Assembly: GCA_050185195.1 (NCBI GenBank)
Contig: JBFWZQ010000011.1
Coordinates: 1 to 64,000 of the forward strand
Source: CADEFQ01 sp050185195
Lineage (GTDB): Bacteria; Pseudomonadota; Gammaproteobacteria; Steroidobacterales; Steroidobacteraceae
Direction: 5' to 3'
Length of the DNA: 64,000 nucleotides
Shown: positions 33,982 through 42,349 of the stretch, in pieces
Position numbering within the stretch: position 1 is the stretch's first letter
Layout: every line of letters starts with the position of its first letter
Translations under genes and position numbers: made by a program
Notes under the pieces: generated by a model
What the model was told of the DNA's origin: nothing
Database searches by the model: none
Seen by the model: only the letters and a program-made list of their open reading frames with translations

Positions 33982-34368
33982 ATGATCGTCAGTCTCTCCG
34001 GCGTGCAGGCCCTGCGGCCCACGACCGGACCCCTCAGCCTGGTCCTCCTGGGCCGCGAAGTCGGCACCTGTTCGAATGCGACCGAGATCGCGTTCGCGGG
34101 CGCCGTCGGCGACGTGCCCGACGACCTCGAATACGCCGAGATCAGCGCGGACGATGGGGCGCGCGCCTGGTCGGTGCGTACCGCGCGGGGCGAATTCGTC
34201 GTGCATGCACGCGGCGCCTACCTGCACCGCGACGTGTCGGTCGCGCTGCGCACCCTGCTGCCCCGGCACGAGCCGCCGCGGCTGCGTCGGCTTGCGTGGG
34301 CATGGTTGCCGCGGATCGTTGCATCTCCGCTCGGCCGCCGGCTGCTGCGCCTCGTGCGGGGAAGCTGA
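33982..34368 (+). CDS. small protein of unknown function
   Basis: A 128-residue product that I do not recognise. It lacks a signal peptide or membrane helix. The C-terminus is strongly basic (RRLAWAWLPRIVASPLGRRL). The start ATG 33982 lies 4 nt after the preceding stop, and the gene ends 1 nt before the transporter gene. The frame and spacing support it as part of the cluster that begins at 31484. Confidence 0.6.
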   Translation: MIVSLSGVQALRPTTGPLSLVLLGREVGTCSNATEIAFAGAVGDVPDDLEYAEISADDGARAWSVRTARGEFVVHARGAYLHRDVSVALRTLLPRHEPPRLRRLAWAWLPRIVASPLGRRLLRLVRGS

Positions 34369-34369
34369 A

Positions 34370-34813
34370 ATGCAGGCGACGCTCTGGGCGCTCGCGCTCG
34401 CCGCGGGCATCGGCATCACGGTGCAGGTCGGCCTGAACGCGGCGCTGCGCACGCAGTTCGGCTCGGCAGGTGCCGCGGCGCTCGTGAACTTCTCGGTCGG
34501 CATCGTGGCGCTCGCGGCGTTCCTGGTTGCGATGCGCACGCCCGTGCCATCGCGCGACGCCATCGCCAACGCGCCCTGGTGGGCATGGTTCGGCGGCCTC
34601 TTCGGCGCGTTTTATGTCGCGACGGTGACGGTCGCGGGCCCGAAGCTCGGCGCCACCGTGATGATCGCCGTGACGGTGCTCGGCCAGCTGGCCGCGGCGC
34701 TCGTCATCGACCACAACGGCTGGCTCGGATTCCCGCAACAGCCCGTGACGCTCGCGCGCGTCGCGGGCTGCGCGCTGCTGCTTGGCGGCGTATGGCTCGT
34801 TTCGCGCGGCTGA
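34370..34813 (+). CDS. DMT-superfamily transporter (YdcZ/DUF606 type)
   Basis: A 147-residue inner-membrane protein with about five hydrophobic helices. It is half-size for the drug/metabolite transporter superfamily, as is normal for DUF606/YdcZ. Motifs are GIGITVQVGLNAALRTQFG, WWAWFGGLFGAFYV and GATVMIAVTVLGQL. The substrate is unknown. The start overlaps the region of the upstream stop with a 1-nt gap. Confidence 0.85.
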   Translation: MQATLWALALAAGIGITVQVGLNAALRTQFGSAGAAALVNFSVGIVALAAFLVAMRTPVPSRDAIANAPWWAWFGGLFGAFYVATVTVAGPKLGATVMIAVTVLGQLAAALVIDHNGWLGFPQQPVTLARVAGCALLLGGVWLVSRG

Positions 34814-34829
34814 CGGACGACTACCCGAC

Positions 34830-36212
34830 ATGACGAACTCCCGCATCCCGGTCACGGTGCTCACCGGTTTCCTTGGCGCCGGCAAGACGACTCTCCTCAA
34901 TCGCATCCTCACGGAGCGGCACGGCAAGCGCATCGCCGTGATCGAGAACGAGTTCGGCGAGGTCGGCGTCGACCAGGCACTCGTGATCGGCGCCGAAGAG
35001 GAACTCTTCGAGACCAACAACGGTTGCATCTGCTGCACCGTGCGTGGCGACCTGCTGCGCATCCTCGGCCAGCTCATGCGCCGGCGCGACAAGTTCGACT
35101 ACGTGCTGATCGAGACCACCGGCCTTGCCGATCCGGGCCCGGTGGCGCAGACTTTCTTCCTCGACGACGAACTGCGCGAGCAGTTCGTGCTCGACGCGAT
35201 CGTCACGCTGGTCGATGCGCGGCACTTCGAAGGCCAGCTCGCGAGCGCACGCGAGGCGGCCGAGCAGGTCGCGTTCGCGGACGTCATCGTGCTGAACAAG
35301 ACCGACCTCGTCGACGAGGCGGCGCTCGCCCGCATCGAATCAGCGGTGCGCGGCATGAACGGCACCGCGCGGATCCATCGCGCCCGCAATGCCGACGTGC
35401 CGATCGATCGCCTGCTCGGCCTCGGCGCATTCGATCTATCCCGGGCGCTCGCGGTCGACGAATCGTTCCTCGAGCCGCAGTACCCGTTCGAATGGGCGGG
35501 CGTGTACGAGCTGGCGGCCGGGCGGCACGAGCTGCGGGCGGGAGAATCGCACGATCATCATCACGACCACGACCACGACCACGACCACGGTCATGATCAC
35601 GATCATGCCCACGACCACGACGGACTCGCCGCGGTCCTGCTGCCCGTGGCCGCGGCCACCCGCGACGCGCTCGACGCCGCGGTCGAGCCTGCAGTGCGCG
35701 CGTTCGCGCAACCCGTGGTCGCCGTGTCCTGCGGCGGCTCGCTGCGCCCGGCGGGGCATCGTTACACGCTCGATCTGGCCCATGACGGCGCGATCGCAAC
35801 GCTCGACATCCCCGCGGACGGCGCCTACGCGCTCTTCCTGGAACATGCCCCGGCCAGCGGCCTCGCGCTCAGCCCGCAACCCGCCGCCCATCGCTCGTTC
35901 GCGTCCCACTCGCACGCGGCCGGGATCTCGTCGATCGGCATCGACGACCTGCGTGCCCTCGATCCCACGAAGCTCAACGACTGGCTCTCCTACCTGCTGC
36001 AGAGCCGTGGCCAGGACATCTTTCGCATGAAGGGCGTGCTGAGCATCAAGGGGGAGGACCGCCAGTACGTCTTCCACGGCGTGCACATGATGTTCGACGG
36101 CCGGCCGGGCCGTGACTGGGGTACTACGGAGCGCCGCAACCGGCTCGTCTTCATCGGCCGCAATCTCGATCGCGCGGAGCTCGAGGCCGGGTTCGAATCG
36201 GCGGTCGCGTGA
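34830..36212 (+). CDS. CobW/COG0523 family GTP-binding metallochaperone
   Basis: A 460-residue G3E-family GTPase. The P-loop GFLGAGKT is at 13-20, and the metal-binding CICC motif at 66-69 lies in NNGCICCTV. The guanine-specificity motif is LNKTDLVDE. A histidine/aspartate-rich insertion (24 residues, 13 His) near residue 241 probably stores or delivers Zn2+ or a similar metal. The C-terminal CobW_C domain is complete. It is coupled by GTGA overlap to a WD40 gene, a pairing that suggests a shared metal-homeostasis role. Confidence 0.93.
   Translation: MTNSRIPVTVLTGFLGAGKTTLLNRILTERHGKRIAVIENEFGEVGVDQALVIGAEEELFETNNGCICCTVRGDLLRILGQLMRRRDKFDYVLIETTGLADPGPVAQTFFLDDELREQFVLDAIVTLVDARHFEGQLASAREAAEQVAFADVIVLNKTDLVDEAALARIESAVRGMNGTARIHRARNADVPIDRLLGLGAFDLSRALAVDESFLEPQYPFEWAGVYELAAGRHELRAGESHDHHHDHDHDHDHGHDHDHAHDHDGLAAVLLPVAAATRDALDAAVEPAVRAFAQPVVAVSCGGSLRPAGHRYTLDLAHDGAIATLDIPADGAYALFLEHAPASGLALSPQPAAHRSFASHSHAAGISSIGIDDLRALDPTKLNDWLSYLLQSRGQDIFRMKGVLSIKGEDRQYVFHGVHMMFDGRPGRDWGTTERRNRLVFIGRNLDRAELEAGFESAVA
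35550..35621 (+). repeat. His/Asp codon repeat inside the CobW gene
   Basis: A run of 24 codons made of CAC/CAT and GAC/GAT, interrupted by one Gly and one Ala, encodes the metal-binding loop. It is a coding low-complexity repeat and may vary in length between strains. Confidence 0.85.
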
Positions 36213-37234
36213 GCGGCAAGGCACCACCCGCCCGGCTCGATGCGCTGTGGACCGCCGACGTCGGCGATTTCCCGACGGCGCTCGCGTGGCGCGCGGACGG
36301 TTCGCAACTCATCGTCGGCGCGGCGTCCGGCGAGGTGAGCCTGCTTGCGGCCGGTGACGGCGCGCGGCGCACGATCGGGCGGCATGAAAATGGCGTGCTG
36401 GCCGTTGCCTGCCGCGGTGACGGCGCACGCGTTGCGAGCGGCGGCCAGGACGGCGAGATCGCCACCTGGAGCCTGCCCGACGGAGGATTGGTGCATCGCA
36501 CGGCCCGCGGCGCGGCCTGGGTCGAGCAGCTCGCCTATCAGCCGGGCGGCAAACTGCTCGCCTCCGCGTCGGGCAAACGCGTCGAGCTCTGGTCCGAAAC
36601 GGGCGAGCGGCTGCACGCCTTCGATGGGCACGGCGGCGTGGTGGCCGCCATCGCGTGGGACGGCGCGAAGCGCCTCGGCGCCGCCGCGTTCGGCGGCGTG
36701 TGGCTGCATGCCATCGCGGCAGGCGGCTATTCGACCGAAGCACTGCCCTGGAAAGGCGCGCCGCTCACGCTCGCGTGGAGCCCGAACGGCAAGGTGATCG
36801 CCTGCGGCATGCAGGATGCGAGCGTGCATTTCTGGCGCCGCCCCGGCGGCCATCACTCGCAGATGTCCGGTTATGCGTCCAAGGTGCGCGAGACGAGCTG
36901 GAGCGCCAACAGCCGCTGGCTCGCGACCGGCGGCGGACCGGGCATCGTCTTGTGGGACTTCGGCGGCAAGGGACCCGAGGGCACGCGGCCCGTGCAGCTC
37001 GAAGGGCACACCGACCGGGTCACCGCGCTCGCTTTCCAGCGCGAAGGCGGGTATCTCGTGTCGGGCGGCCGCGACTGGCGCCTCTCGCTGTGGCGGCCGG
37101 CCAGTGCGACCCAGGCGGTCGACGCGCATCTCCTCGGCGCCCCGGTTTGCGCGCTGGCCTGGTCACCCGACAGCCGTCGTGTCGTGGCAGCCAGCGAAAA
37201 CGGCGAGATCGCCCTCTACGCGCTCGCCGCCTGA
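36209..37234 (+). CDS. WD40-repeat beta-propeller protein
   Basis: A 341-residue soluble protein made of about seven WD40-like repeats, for example ENGVLAVACRGDGARVASGG, HTDRVTALAFQREGGYLVSG and VCALAWSPDSRRVVAASENG. No signal peptide is present, so it is cytosolic. The GTG start overlaps the CobW stop as GTGA, implying coupled synthesis. A scaffold for the metallochaperone is inferred, not shown. Confidence 0.9.
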   Translation: MSGKAPPARLDALWTADVGDFPTALAWRADGSQLIVGAASGEVSLLAAGDGARRTIGRHENGVLAVACRGDGARVASGGQDGEIATWSLPDGGLVHRTARGAAWVEQLAYQPGGKLLASASGKRVELWSETGERLHAFDGHGGVVAAIAWDGAKRLGAAAFGGVWLHAIAAGGYSTEALPWKGAPLTLAWSPNGKVIACGMQDASVHFWRRPGGHHSQMSGYASKVRETSWSANSRWLATGGGPGIVLWDFGGKGPEGTRPVQLEGHTDRVTALAFQREGGYLVSGGRDWRLSLWRPASATQAVDAHLLGAPVCALAWSPDSRRVVAASENGEIALYALAA

Positions 37235-38337
37235 GGCGCGGGCAGGCGTGCCCGCACGCCGAGCGCCTCATAGGTGGCGATCTGGGCCTGGAATGCCTGT
37301 GCCCAGCCGAGGCGCAGCGCACGTTCGCGCGCCGCGCGGCCGAGCGCCGTGATATCGCGGTCGTACAGCGCGGCCACCGAGTCCGCAAAACTGCGCGCGT
37401 CATTCGGTTCGGCGAGCAGGCCGACCCGTTCGTCGACCAGCTCCGGCACGGCGCCCGCGCGCGTCGCGACGACCGGTCGGCCGCAGGCGAGCGCTTCGAC
37501 GATCACGAGGCCGAAAGTCTCGCGGGTCCCGGCGTGCACCAGTGCGTCGCAGGAGGCGAGCCAGCGCGCGAGTTCGCCGCTGTCGCGCCGATAGGGAATC
37601 GCCGTGACATTCGGCGCGTAAGGCTTCGATTCACCGCCGCCGATCAGCAACAGGTGATAGGGCTTGCCGAGCCGCGCGAACGCCTCGAACAGCACCGGCA
37701 GGTTCTTCTCGCCCGAGAAGCGGCCGGCATAGGCGAGCAGCCGCGTGTCGTCGGCGAGGCCGAGTTCGCGCCGCACGTCGAGGGTGCGCTGCGCGGGGCT
37801 GAATGTGTCGACGTCCACGCCGAGCGGCTGGCAGGCGACGCGCGCGATGCCGAGGCCGCGCAGGTAGTCGCGCATGTAGCGGCTGGGCGCGAGCACCGCG
37901 TCGAAGCGTGCATACAGCCAGCGCACGTAGCGCGCGAAGCCGGTGCCGATGGCCGTGCCCATGCGCTGCGAGACGAGTTGCGGCAGGTTCGAGTGGAAGA
38001 AGGCGACGAGCGGGATGCCGCGGCGCTGCGCGACCTGCGCTGCGCACCACGCGGGGTGGAACGCATCGCCGACTTCGATCAGGTCGGGTTCGAGCGCGGC
38101 GAGCAGGGTCGACCAGCGCTGCGGGTCGAGCGGCAGGCGGTAATTGAACGTGCCGGGCACCTTGACGCCGCGCAGGGTCGAAATGCCGCCGGGTGAAAAC
38201 TGTTCGCGTTCGCCGGGCACCAGCAGGCTGTGGCGCCACGGCGTGCGCGCCGTGTACCAGGCGTGCTTCGCCGTCAGGTAGCGCTTGACGCCGCCGCTGG
38301 TCGGCGAGAAGAAAACGGTTGTATCGACGACATGCAT
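37216..38337 (-). CDS. glycosyltransferase family 4-like (GT-B fold)
   Basis: A 373-residue GT-B glycosyltransferase. The N-terminal acceptor domain has FFSPTSGGVKRYL, and FHSNLPQLVS appears later. The C-terminal nucleotide-sugar domain shows AYAGRFSGEKNLPVLFEAF and the E-x7-E motif in ETFGLVIVEALACGRPV. The start at 38337 (ATG) has a weak AGAAG. The sugar donor is unknown. Its last 19 bp overlap the end of the WD40 gene. A consensus-like promoter lies just upstream. Confidence 0.9.
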   Translation of the reverse strand: MHVVDTTVFFSPTSGGVKRYLTAKHAWYTARTPWRHSLLVPGEREQFSPGGISTLRGVKVPGTFNYRLPLDPQRWSTLLAALEPDLIEVGDAFHPAWCAAQVAQRRGIPLVAFFHSNLPQLVSQRMGTAIGTGFARYVRWLYARFDAVLAPSRYMRDYLRGLGIARVACQPLGVDVDTFSPAQRTLDVRRELGLADDTRLLAYAGRFSGEKNLPVLFEAFARLGKPYHLLLIGGGESKPYAPNVTAIPYRRDSGELARWLASCDALVHAGTRETFGLVIVEALACGRPVVATRAGAVPELVDERVGLLAEPNDARSFADSVAALYDRDITALGRAARERALRLGWAQAFQAQIATYEALGVRARLPAPQAASA

Positions 38338-38356
38338 CTTCTGGACCGCCGTGGGG

Positions 38357-38385
38357 ATTGCACCCGCCCCGCCGGGATGTGTCAA
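38357..38385 (-). promoter_or_regulatory. sigma-70 promoter of the glycosyltransferase gene
   Basis: On the minus strand a perfect TTGACA (38380-38385) is followed after 17 bp by TGCAAT (38357-38362). It lies in the 58-bp gap between the divergent glycosyltransferase and amidohydrolase genes. Confidence 0.65.
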
Positions 38386-38395
38386 GCTTCGGCCC

Positions 38396-39706
38396 ATGAG
38401 AACGCTTCCAGTGCTCATCGCGGCCGGCCTCGCCGGAGTGGCCAGCGCGGCAGCGCTCGCCGGACCGAGCGACGCGGACATCGCCGCACTCGTCACGAAG
38501 GAAAACCCGCGGGTCGTCGCCTGGCGGCGCGATTTCCACCAGCACCCCGAGCTGTCGAATCGCGAAGTGCGCACGGCCGGCATCGTCGCCGCGCACTTGC
38601 GCCGCCTCGGCCTCGAGGTGAGGACGGGTGTTGCGAAAACCGGCGTGGTCGCGGTGCTGCAAGGCGGCCGCCCCGGGCCGACCGTCGCACTGCGCGCCGA
38701 CATGGATGCCCTGCCGGTCACTGAAAAGACCGATGTGCCGTTTCGATCGACGGCCACCGCCAGCTACCAGGGCGAAACGGTGGGCGTGATGCACGCCTGC
38801 GGCCACGATGCGCACACGGCGATCCTGATGGGCGTCGCGGAAATCCTCGCGGGGCTGCGTGCCGACCTGCCGGGCAAGGTGCTGTTCATCTTCCAGCCCG
38901 CCGAGGAAGGGCCTCCGGACGGCGAGGAAGGCGGCGCGCCGCTGATGTTGAAGGAGGGCGTGTTCGCCGACCCGAAGCCGGATGCGCTGTTCGGCCTGCA
39001 CGTGTTCTCGACGCTGCCCGCGGGCACGATCGGCTACCGGCCGGGCGCGTTCATGGCCGGCTCCGACGGGCTGCGCATCGTGGTGAACGGCCGGCAGACG
39101 CACGGCGCCCGCCCGTGGGCGGGCCTCGATCCGATCGTCGTGTCCGCGCAGATCATCTCGGCGCTGCAGGCCGTGGTGAGCCGGCAGGTCGACCTCACGC
39201 TGAATCCCGCGATCGTGACGATCGGCATGATCCGCGGCGGCACGCGCGGCAACATCATCCCCGATTCGGTGGAGATGCGCGGCACCATCCGCACCTACGA
39301 CCCGGCGCAGCGCACCGATGTGCTCGCGCGCGTGACACGCACCGCCACCCGCATCGCGGAAGCGAGCGGCGCGACGGCGCAGGTGCAGTTCGGCGCGACG
39401 CCGAATCCGGTGACCCGCAACGATCCCGCGCTGACGCAGCGCGCGGTGCCAACGCTCACGCGCGTCGCGGGCGAGGATCGGATCCGGGAGATCGGCCTGC
39501 AGACGCCGTCGGAAGACTTCTCGTACTTCGCGCGCGAAGTACCGAGCCTGTTCTTCTTCGTCGGCGTGGCGAAGCCGGGTGTACCCGCGGCCGAGGTGGC
39601 CGACAACCACTCGCCGCTCTTCTACGTCGACGAAGCCGCGCTGCCCGTGGGCGTGCGCGCGCTGACGCAGCTGGCGGTCGATTACCTCACAGGGCGGATG
39701 CAATAG
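38396..39706 (+). CDS. exported M20 family metallopeptidase/amidohydrolase
   Basis: A 436-residue M20D-type zinc hydrolase with a signal peptide (1-22, ASAAALA). Metal-site motifs are RRDFHQHPELSNRE, HACGHDAHTAILMG and FQPAEEGP, and the dimerisation domain contains GGTRGNIIPD. Relatives hydrolyse N-acyl amino acids, hippurate or IAA-amino acid conjugates; export to the periplasm is notable. ATG 38396 gives the signal peptide. The end overlaps the Mo-hydroxylase gene by 20 bp, tail to tail. Confidence 0.92.
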   Translation: MRTLPVLIAAGLAGVASAAALAGPSDADIAALVTKENPRVVAWRRDFHQHPELSNREVRTAGIVAAHLRRLGLEVRTGVAKTGVVAVLQGGRPGPTVALRADMDALPVTEKTDVPFRSTATASYQGETVGVMHACGHDAHTAILMGVAEILAGLRADLPGKVLFIFQPAEEGPPDGEEGGAPLMLKEGVFADPKPDALFGLHVFSTLPAGTIGYRPGAFMAGSDGLRIVVNGRQTHGARPWAGLDPIVVSAQIISALQAVVSRQVDLTLNPAIVTIGMIRGGTRGNIIPDSVEMRGTIRTYDPAQRTDVLARVTRTATRIAEASGATAQVQFGATPNPVTRNDPALTQRAVPTLTRVAGEDRIREIGLQTPSEDFSYFAREVPSLFFFVGVAKPGVPAAEVADNHSPLFYVDEAALPVGVRALTQLAVDYLTGRMQ

Positions 39707-41837
39707 GCAGGCGGCGGATGCGCCGGCCGGTGGCCGCGAAGATCGCGTTGGCCACGGCGGGCGCCACCGGCGGCACGCCGGGCTCGCCCGCGCCGCCCAT
39801 GGGACCGTCGCTCGCGACCAGGATCGTGTCGACGAACGGCATCTCATCGATGCGCAGCAAGCGGTAGTCGTCGAAGTTCGACTGCACGGCGCCGCCGCGC
39901 TCGATGCCGATCTCGCCATGGAGCGCCGCGGAGAGGCCGAAGGCCACGGCGCTTTCCATCTGCGCGATCACGCCGGCGGGATTCACCGCGAAGCCGCAGT
40001 CGATCGCGCAGGTCATGCGGTGCACGCGCACGGCGCCGCCCTCGACCGACACTTCCGCGACCTGCGCGACGATGCTGCCGAAGGATTCCTGCAGGGCGAT
40101 GCCGAGGTGGTGGCCCGGCGCACGCGCTTGTCCCCAGCGCGCACGCCGCGCGGCGGCGTTCAGCACCGCGAGATGGCGAGGCTTGCCGGCGAGCAGCGCC
40201 TGGCGCAGTTCGAGCGGATCACGCCCGCCCAGCTGCGCGAGCTCGTCGAGCACGCCGTTCACCACGAAGCCCGTGTGCGAATGGCCCACCGAACGCCACC
40301 ACTGCACCGGCACGGGCAGCGACGTCTCGTGTACGTCGACGCGCAGGTTCGGGATTGCCCACGGCATGTCGGCCGCGCCCTCCGCGATGGTCGGATCGGG
40401 CGCGCCGGGCGCGATGAACCCATCGAACGGCGTTCCCCGCAGGATCGGTTGCGCGGCGATCGTGTGGTGCCAGGTGACCGGCAGGCCGCTCGCGTCGATC
40501 GCGGCCCGCACGCGGCTCAGCCCGAACGGCCGGTACCAGCCACCGCGCATGTCGTCCTCGCGCGTCCAGGTGACCTTGACCGGGCGCCCCGCCGCCTTCG
40601 CGAGTTCCACGGCCTCGAGGACGAAATCCGCGCGTGGATTGCCACGGCGCCCAAAGCCGCCGCCGAGGAAGGTCGTGTGGATATGCACCCTTTCCGGCGC
40701 GATGCCGAGCAGGGTGGCCGCGGCGGCGCGGTCCGTCGACTGCATCTGCGTGCCGGTCCAGATCTCGCAACCCTCGGCGGTCACGTGCGCGACGCAGTTG
40801 AGCGGCTCCATGCACGCGTGCGCGAGGTAGGGAAGTTCGTACTCCACGTCGATGGCGCGCGAACCGGGGCCGAGCGCGGCGGGCGCGTCGCCGATGTCCT
40901 TCGCGGCCACGCCCGGTTTGCGCAGCAATCCGCGATAGTGCGTGCGCAGGGCGTCGCTCGAGAGCGCAGGGTCGGAGGCCGCGGTGGCCCACTCGATCAC
41001 GAGCGCGTCGCGACCGCGCTGCGCCGCCCAGGTGTGGGTCGCAAGGACCGCGACGCCCGCGGCGACCTGCCGCACGTCGAGCACACCGGGCACGGCGCGT
41101 GCCGCGCGGTCGTCCACGCTGCGTACCGTGCCGCCGAACATCGGCGCGCGCGCGATCGCGGCGTGCGCCATGTCCGGGCGGACCACGTCGATGCCGAACT
41201 GCGCGCGACCGGTCACCTTGGGCAGGCTGTCGAGGCGCCGCATCGGGCGGCCGATGTAACGAAAGTTCGCGGGATCCTTGAGGGCCACTTCACGCGGCGG
41301 GGCGAGCGCGCCCGCGTCCTCGGCGAGATCGCCGTACTTCGCGCGCTGCCCGCCGCCCACGACCTGGCCGTCATCGGTCCGGAGTGTTTCGGGTGCGACG
41401 TTCCAGCGCCGTGCCGCGGCCGCGACGAGCATCGCGCGCGCCGTGGCGCCCGCCTTGCGCAACGGCTCGTAGCTCGAGTTCGTGCTCATGCTGCCGCCGG
41501 TGAACTGCATCGGCATGGCGGGGTGGTTGAAGGCGGCATCGACCGGCGCGAACTCGACCCGGATGCGGCGCGGATCGACGTCGAGTTCCTCGCCCAGGAT
41601 CTGCGTGAGGCCCGTGTAGATGCCCTGGCCCATTTCCGACTTGGCGAGCCACACGGTCACCGTGTCGTCGGGCGCGATGTGCACGAAGGCGTTCGGGGAG
41701 AGTCCCGGTCCCCGCCCCGCCAGCAGGCCGCCGGCGACCCGGCCGCCGCGGTCGGCGAAATACCAGGGGACGAGCAGGCCCGCCGCGACGACGCCGCTGC
41801 CCGTGATGAACATGCGCCGGCTCGTGCGCGCGCTCAT
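39687..41837 (-). CDS. molybdopterin-binding large subunit of a xanthine-oxidase-family hydroxylase (IorB-like)
   Basis: A 716-residue molybdenum hydroxylase subunit resembling isoquinoline 1-oxidoreductase beta (one-piece duplicated form). The N-terminus has a Tat signal (SRRMFITGSG, twin Arg at 7-8), so export folded with cofactor is predicted. Cofactor motifs are TTFLGGGFGRRGNPRADF and the C-terminal GGAGEPGVPPVAPAVANAI, with the likely catalytic Glu in GEP. It overlaps the Fe-S subunit gene by 4 bp (ATGA). Electrons probably pass to a cytochrome, since no FAD subunit is present. Confidence 0.93.
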   Translation of the reverse strand: MSARTSRRMFITGSGVVAAGLLVPWYFADRGGRVAGGLLAGRGPGLSPNAFVHIAPDDTVTVWLAKSEMGQGIYTGLTQILGEELDVDPRRIRVEFAPVDAAFNHPAMPMQFTGGSMSTNSSYEPLRKAGATARAMLVAAAARRWNVAPETLRTDDGQVVGGGQRAKYGDLAEDAGALAPPREVALKDPANFRYIGRPMRRLDSLPKVTGRAQFGIDVVRPDMAHAAIARAPMFGGTVRSVDDRAARAVPGVLDVRQVAAGVAVLATHTWAAQRGRDALVIEWATAASDPALSSDALRTHYRGLLRKPGVAAKDIGDAPAALGPGSRAIDVEYELPYLAHACMEPLNCVAHVTAEGCEIWTGTQMQSTDRAAAATLLGIAPERVHIHTTFLGGGFGRRGNPRADFVLEAVELAKAAGRPVKVTWTREDDMRGGWYRPFGLSRVRAAIDASGLPVTWHHTIAAQPILRGTPFDGFIAPGAPDPTIAEGAADMPWAIPNLRVDVHETSLPVPVQWWRSVGHSHTGFVVNGVLDELAQLGGRDPLELRQALLAGKPRHLAVLNAAARRARWGQARAPGHHLGIALQESFGSIVAQVAEVSVEGGAVRVHRMTCAIDCGFAVNPAGVIAQMESAVAFGLSAALHGEIGIERGGAVQSNFDDYRLLRIDEMPFVDTILVASDGPMGGAGEPGVPPVAPAVANAIFAATGRRIRRLPIASAL

Positions 41838-42298
41838 CGCGGCGACTCGAGCAGCTCGGAGGCGCGCTTGATCGCGGCCCGGATGCGCTGGTAAGTGCCG
41901 CAGCGGCAGAGGTTGCCGCGCATCGCGGCGTCGATGTCGGCGTCGGTCGGGTCTGGCGTCGCGGCCAGCAGTGCCGCCGCCGACATGATCTGCCCGGACT
42001 GGCAGTAGCCGCATTGCACGACATCGAGCTCGGTCCACGCGCGTTGCACGGGATGGCTGCCGTCGTCCGACAGGCCTTCGATGGTCGTGACGCGGCGACC
42101 CGCCACCGCGGCGAGCGGCGTAACGCAGGCGCGCGCCGGCGTGCCGTCGAGGTGCACGGTGCAGGCCCCGCACAGCGCCTTGCCGCAACCATATTTCGTG
42201 CCAGTGAGGCCGGCGAGGTCGCGCAGGGCCCAGAGCAGCGGCATCGACGGATCGGCGTCCAGCTCGTGGCGCGCGCCGTTTATTTCGAGGGTGATCAT
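41834..42298 (-). CDS. [2Fe-2S] small subunit of the molybdenum hydroxylase (IorA-like)
   Basis: A 154-residue two-cluster ferredoxin-like subunit. The plant-type cluster is bound by C-x4-C-x2-C in YGCGKALCGACTVHLDG, with a further Cys in RACVTPL. The second cluster is bound by QCGYCQSGQIM and GNLCRCGTY. It carries no own signal and would be co-exported with the Tat-bearing large subunit. It is first gene of the two-gene operon, with a promoter directly upstream. Confidence 0.95.
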   Translation of the reverse strand: MITLEINGARHELDADPSMPLLWALRDLAGLTGTKYGCGKALCGACTVHLDGTPARACVTPLAAVAGRRVTTIEGLSDDGSHPVQRAWTELDVVQCGYCQSGQIMSAAALLAATPDPTDADIDAAMRGNLCRCGTYQRIRAAIKRASELLESPR

Positions 42299-42305
42299 GG
42301 CGTCG

Positions 42306-42335
42306 ATGTTACGAGGTTGGCTATGCTGGCAGCAA
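42306..42335 (-). promoter_or_regulatory. promoter of the Mo-hydroxylase operon
   Basis: On the minus strand TTGCTG (42330-42335), 18 bp, TAACAT (42306-42311). The -10 ends 7 nt before the ATG and there is no Shine-Dalgarno sequence, so the transcript is probably leaderless. The -35 is identical to that of the atp promoter. Confidence 0.5.
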
Positions 42336-42349
42336 AAGGGGAGTAGCTG

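Noticed and set aside
35550..35621. Tandem DNA repeat or CRISPR-like array
   Set aside because: It is in-frame His/Asp coding sequence in a CobW loop, without spacer structure.
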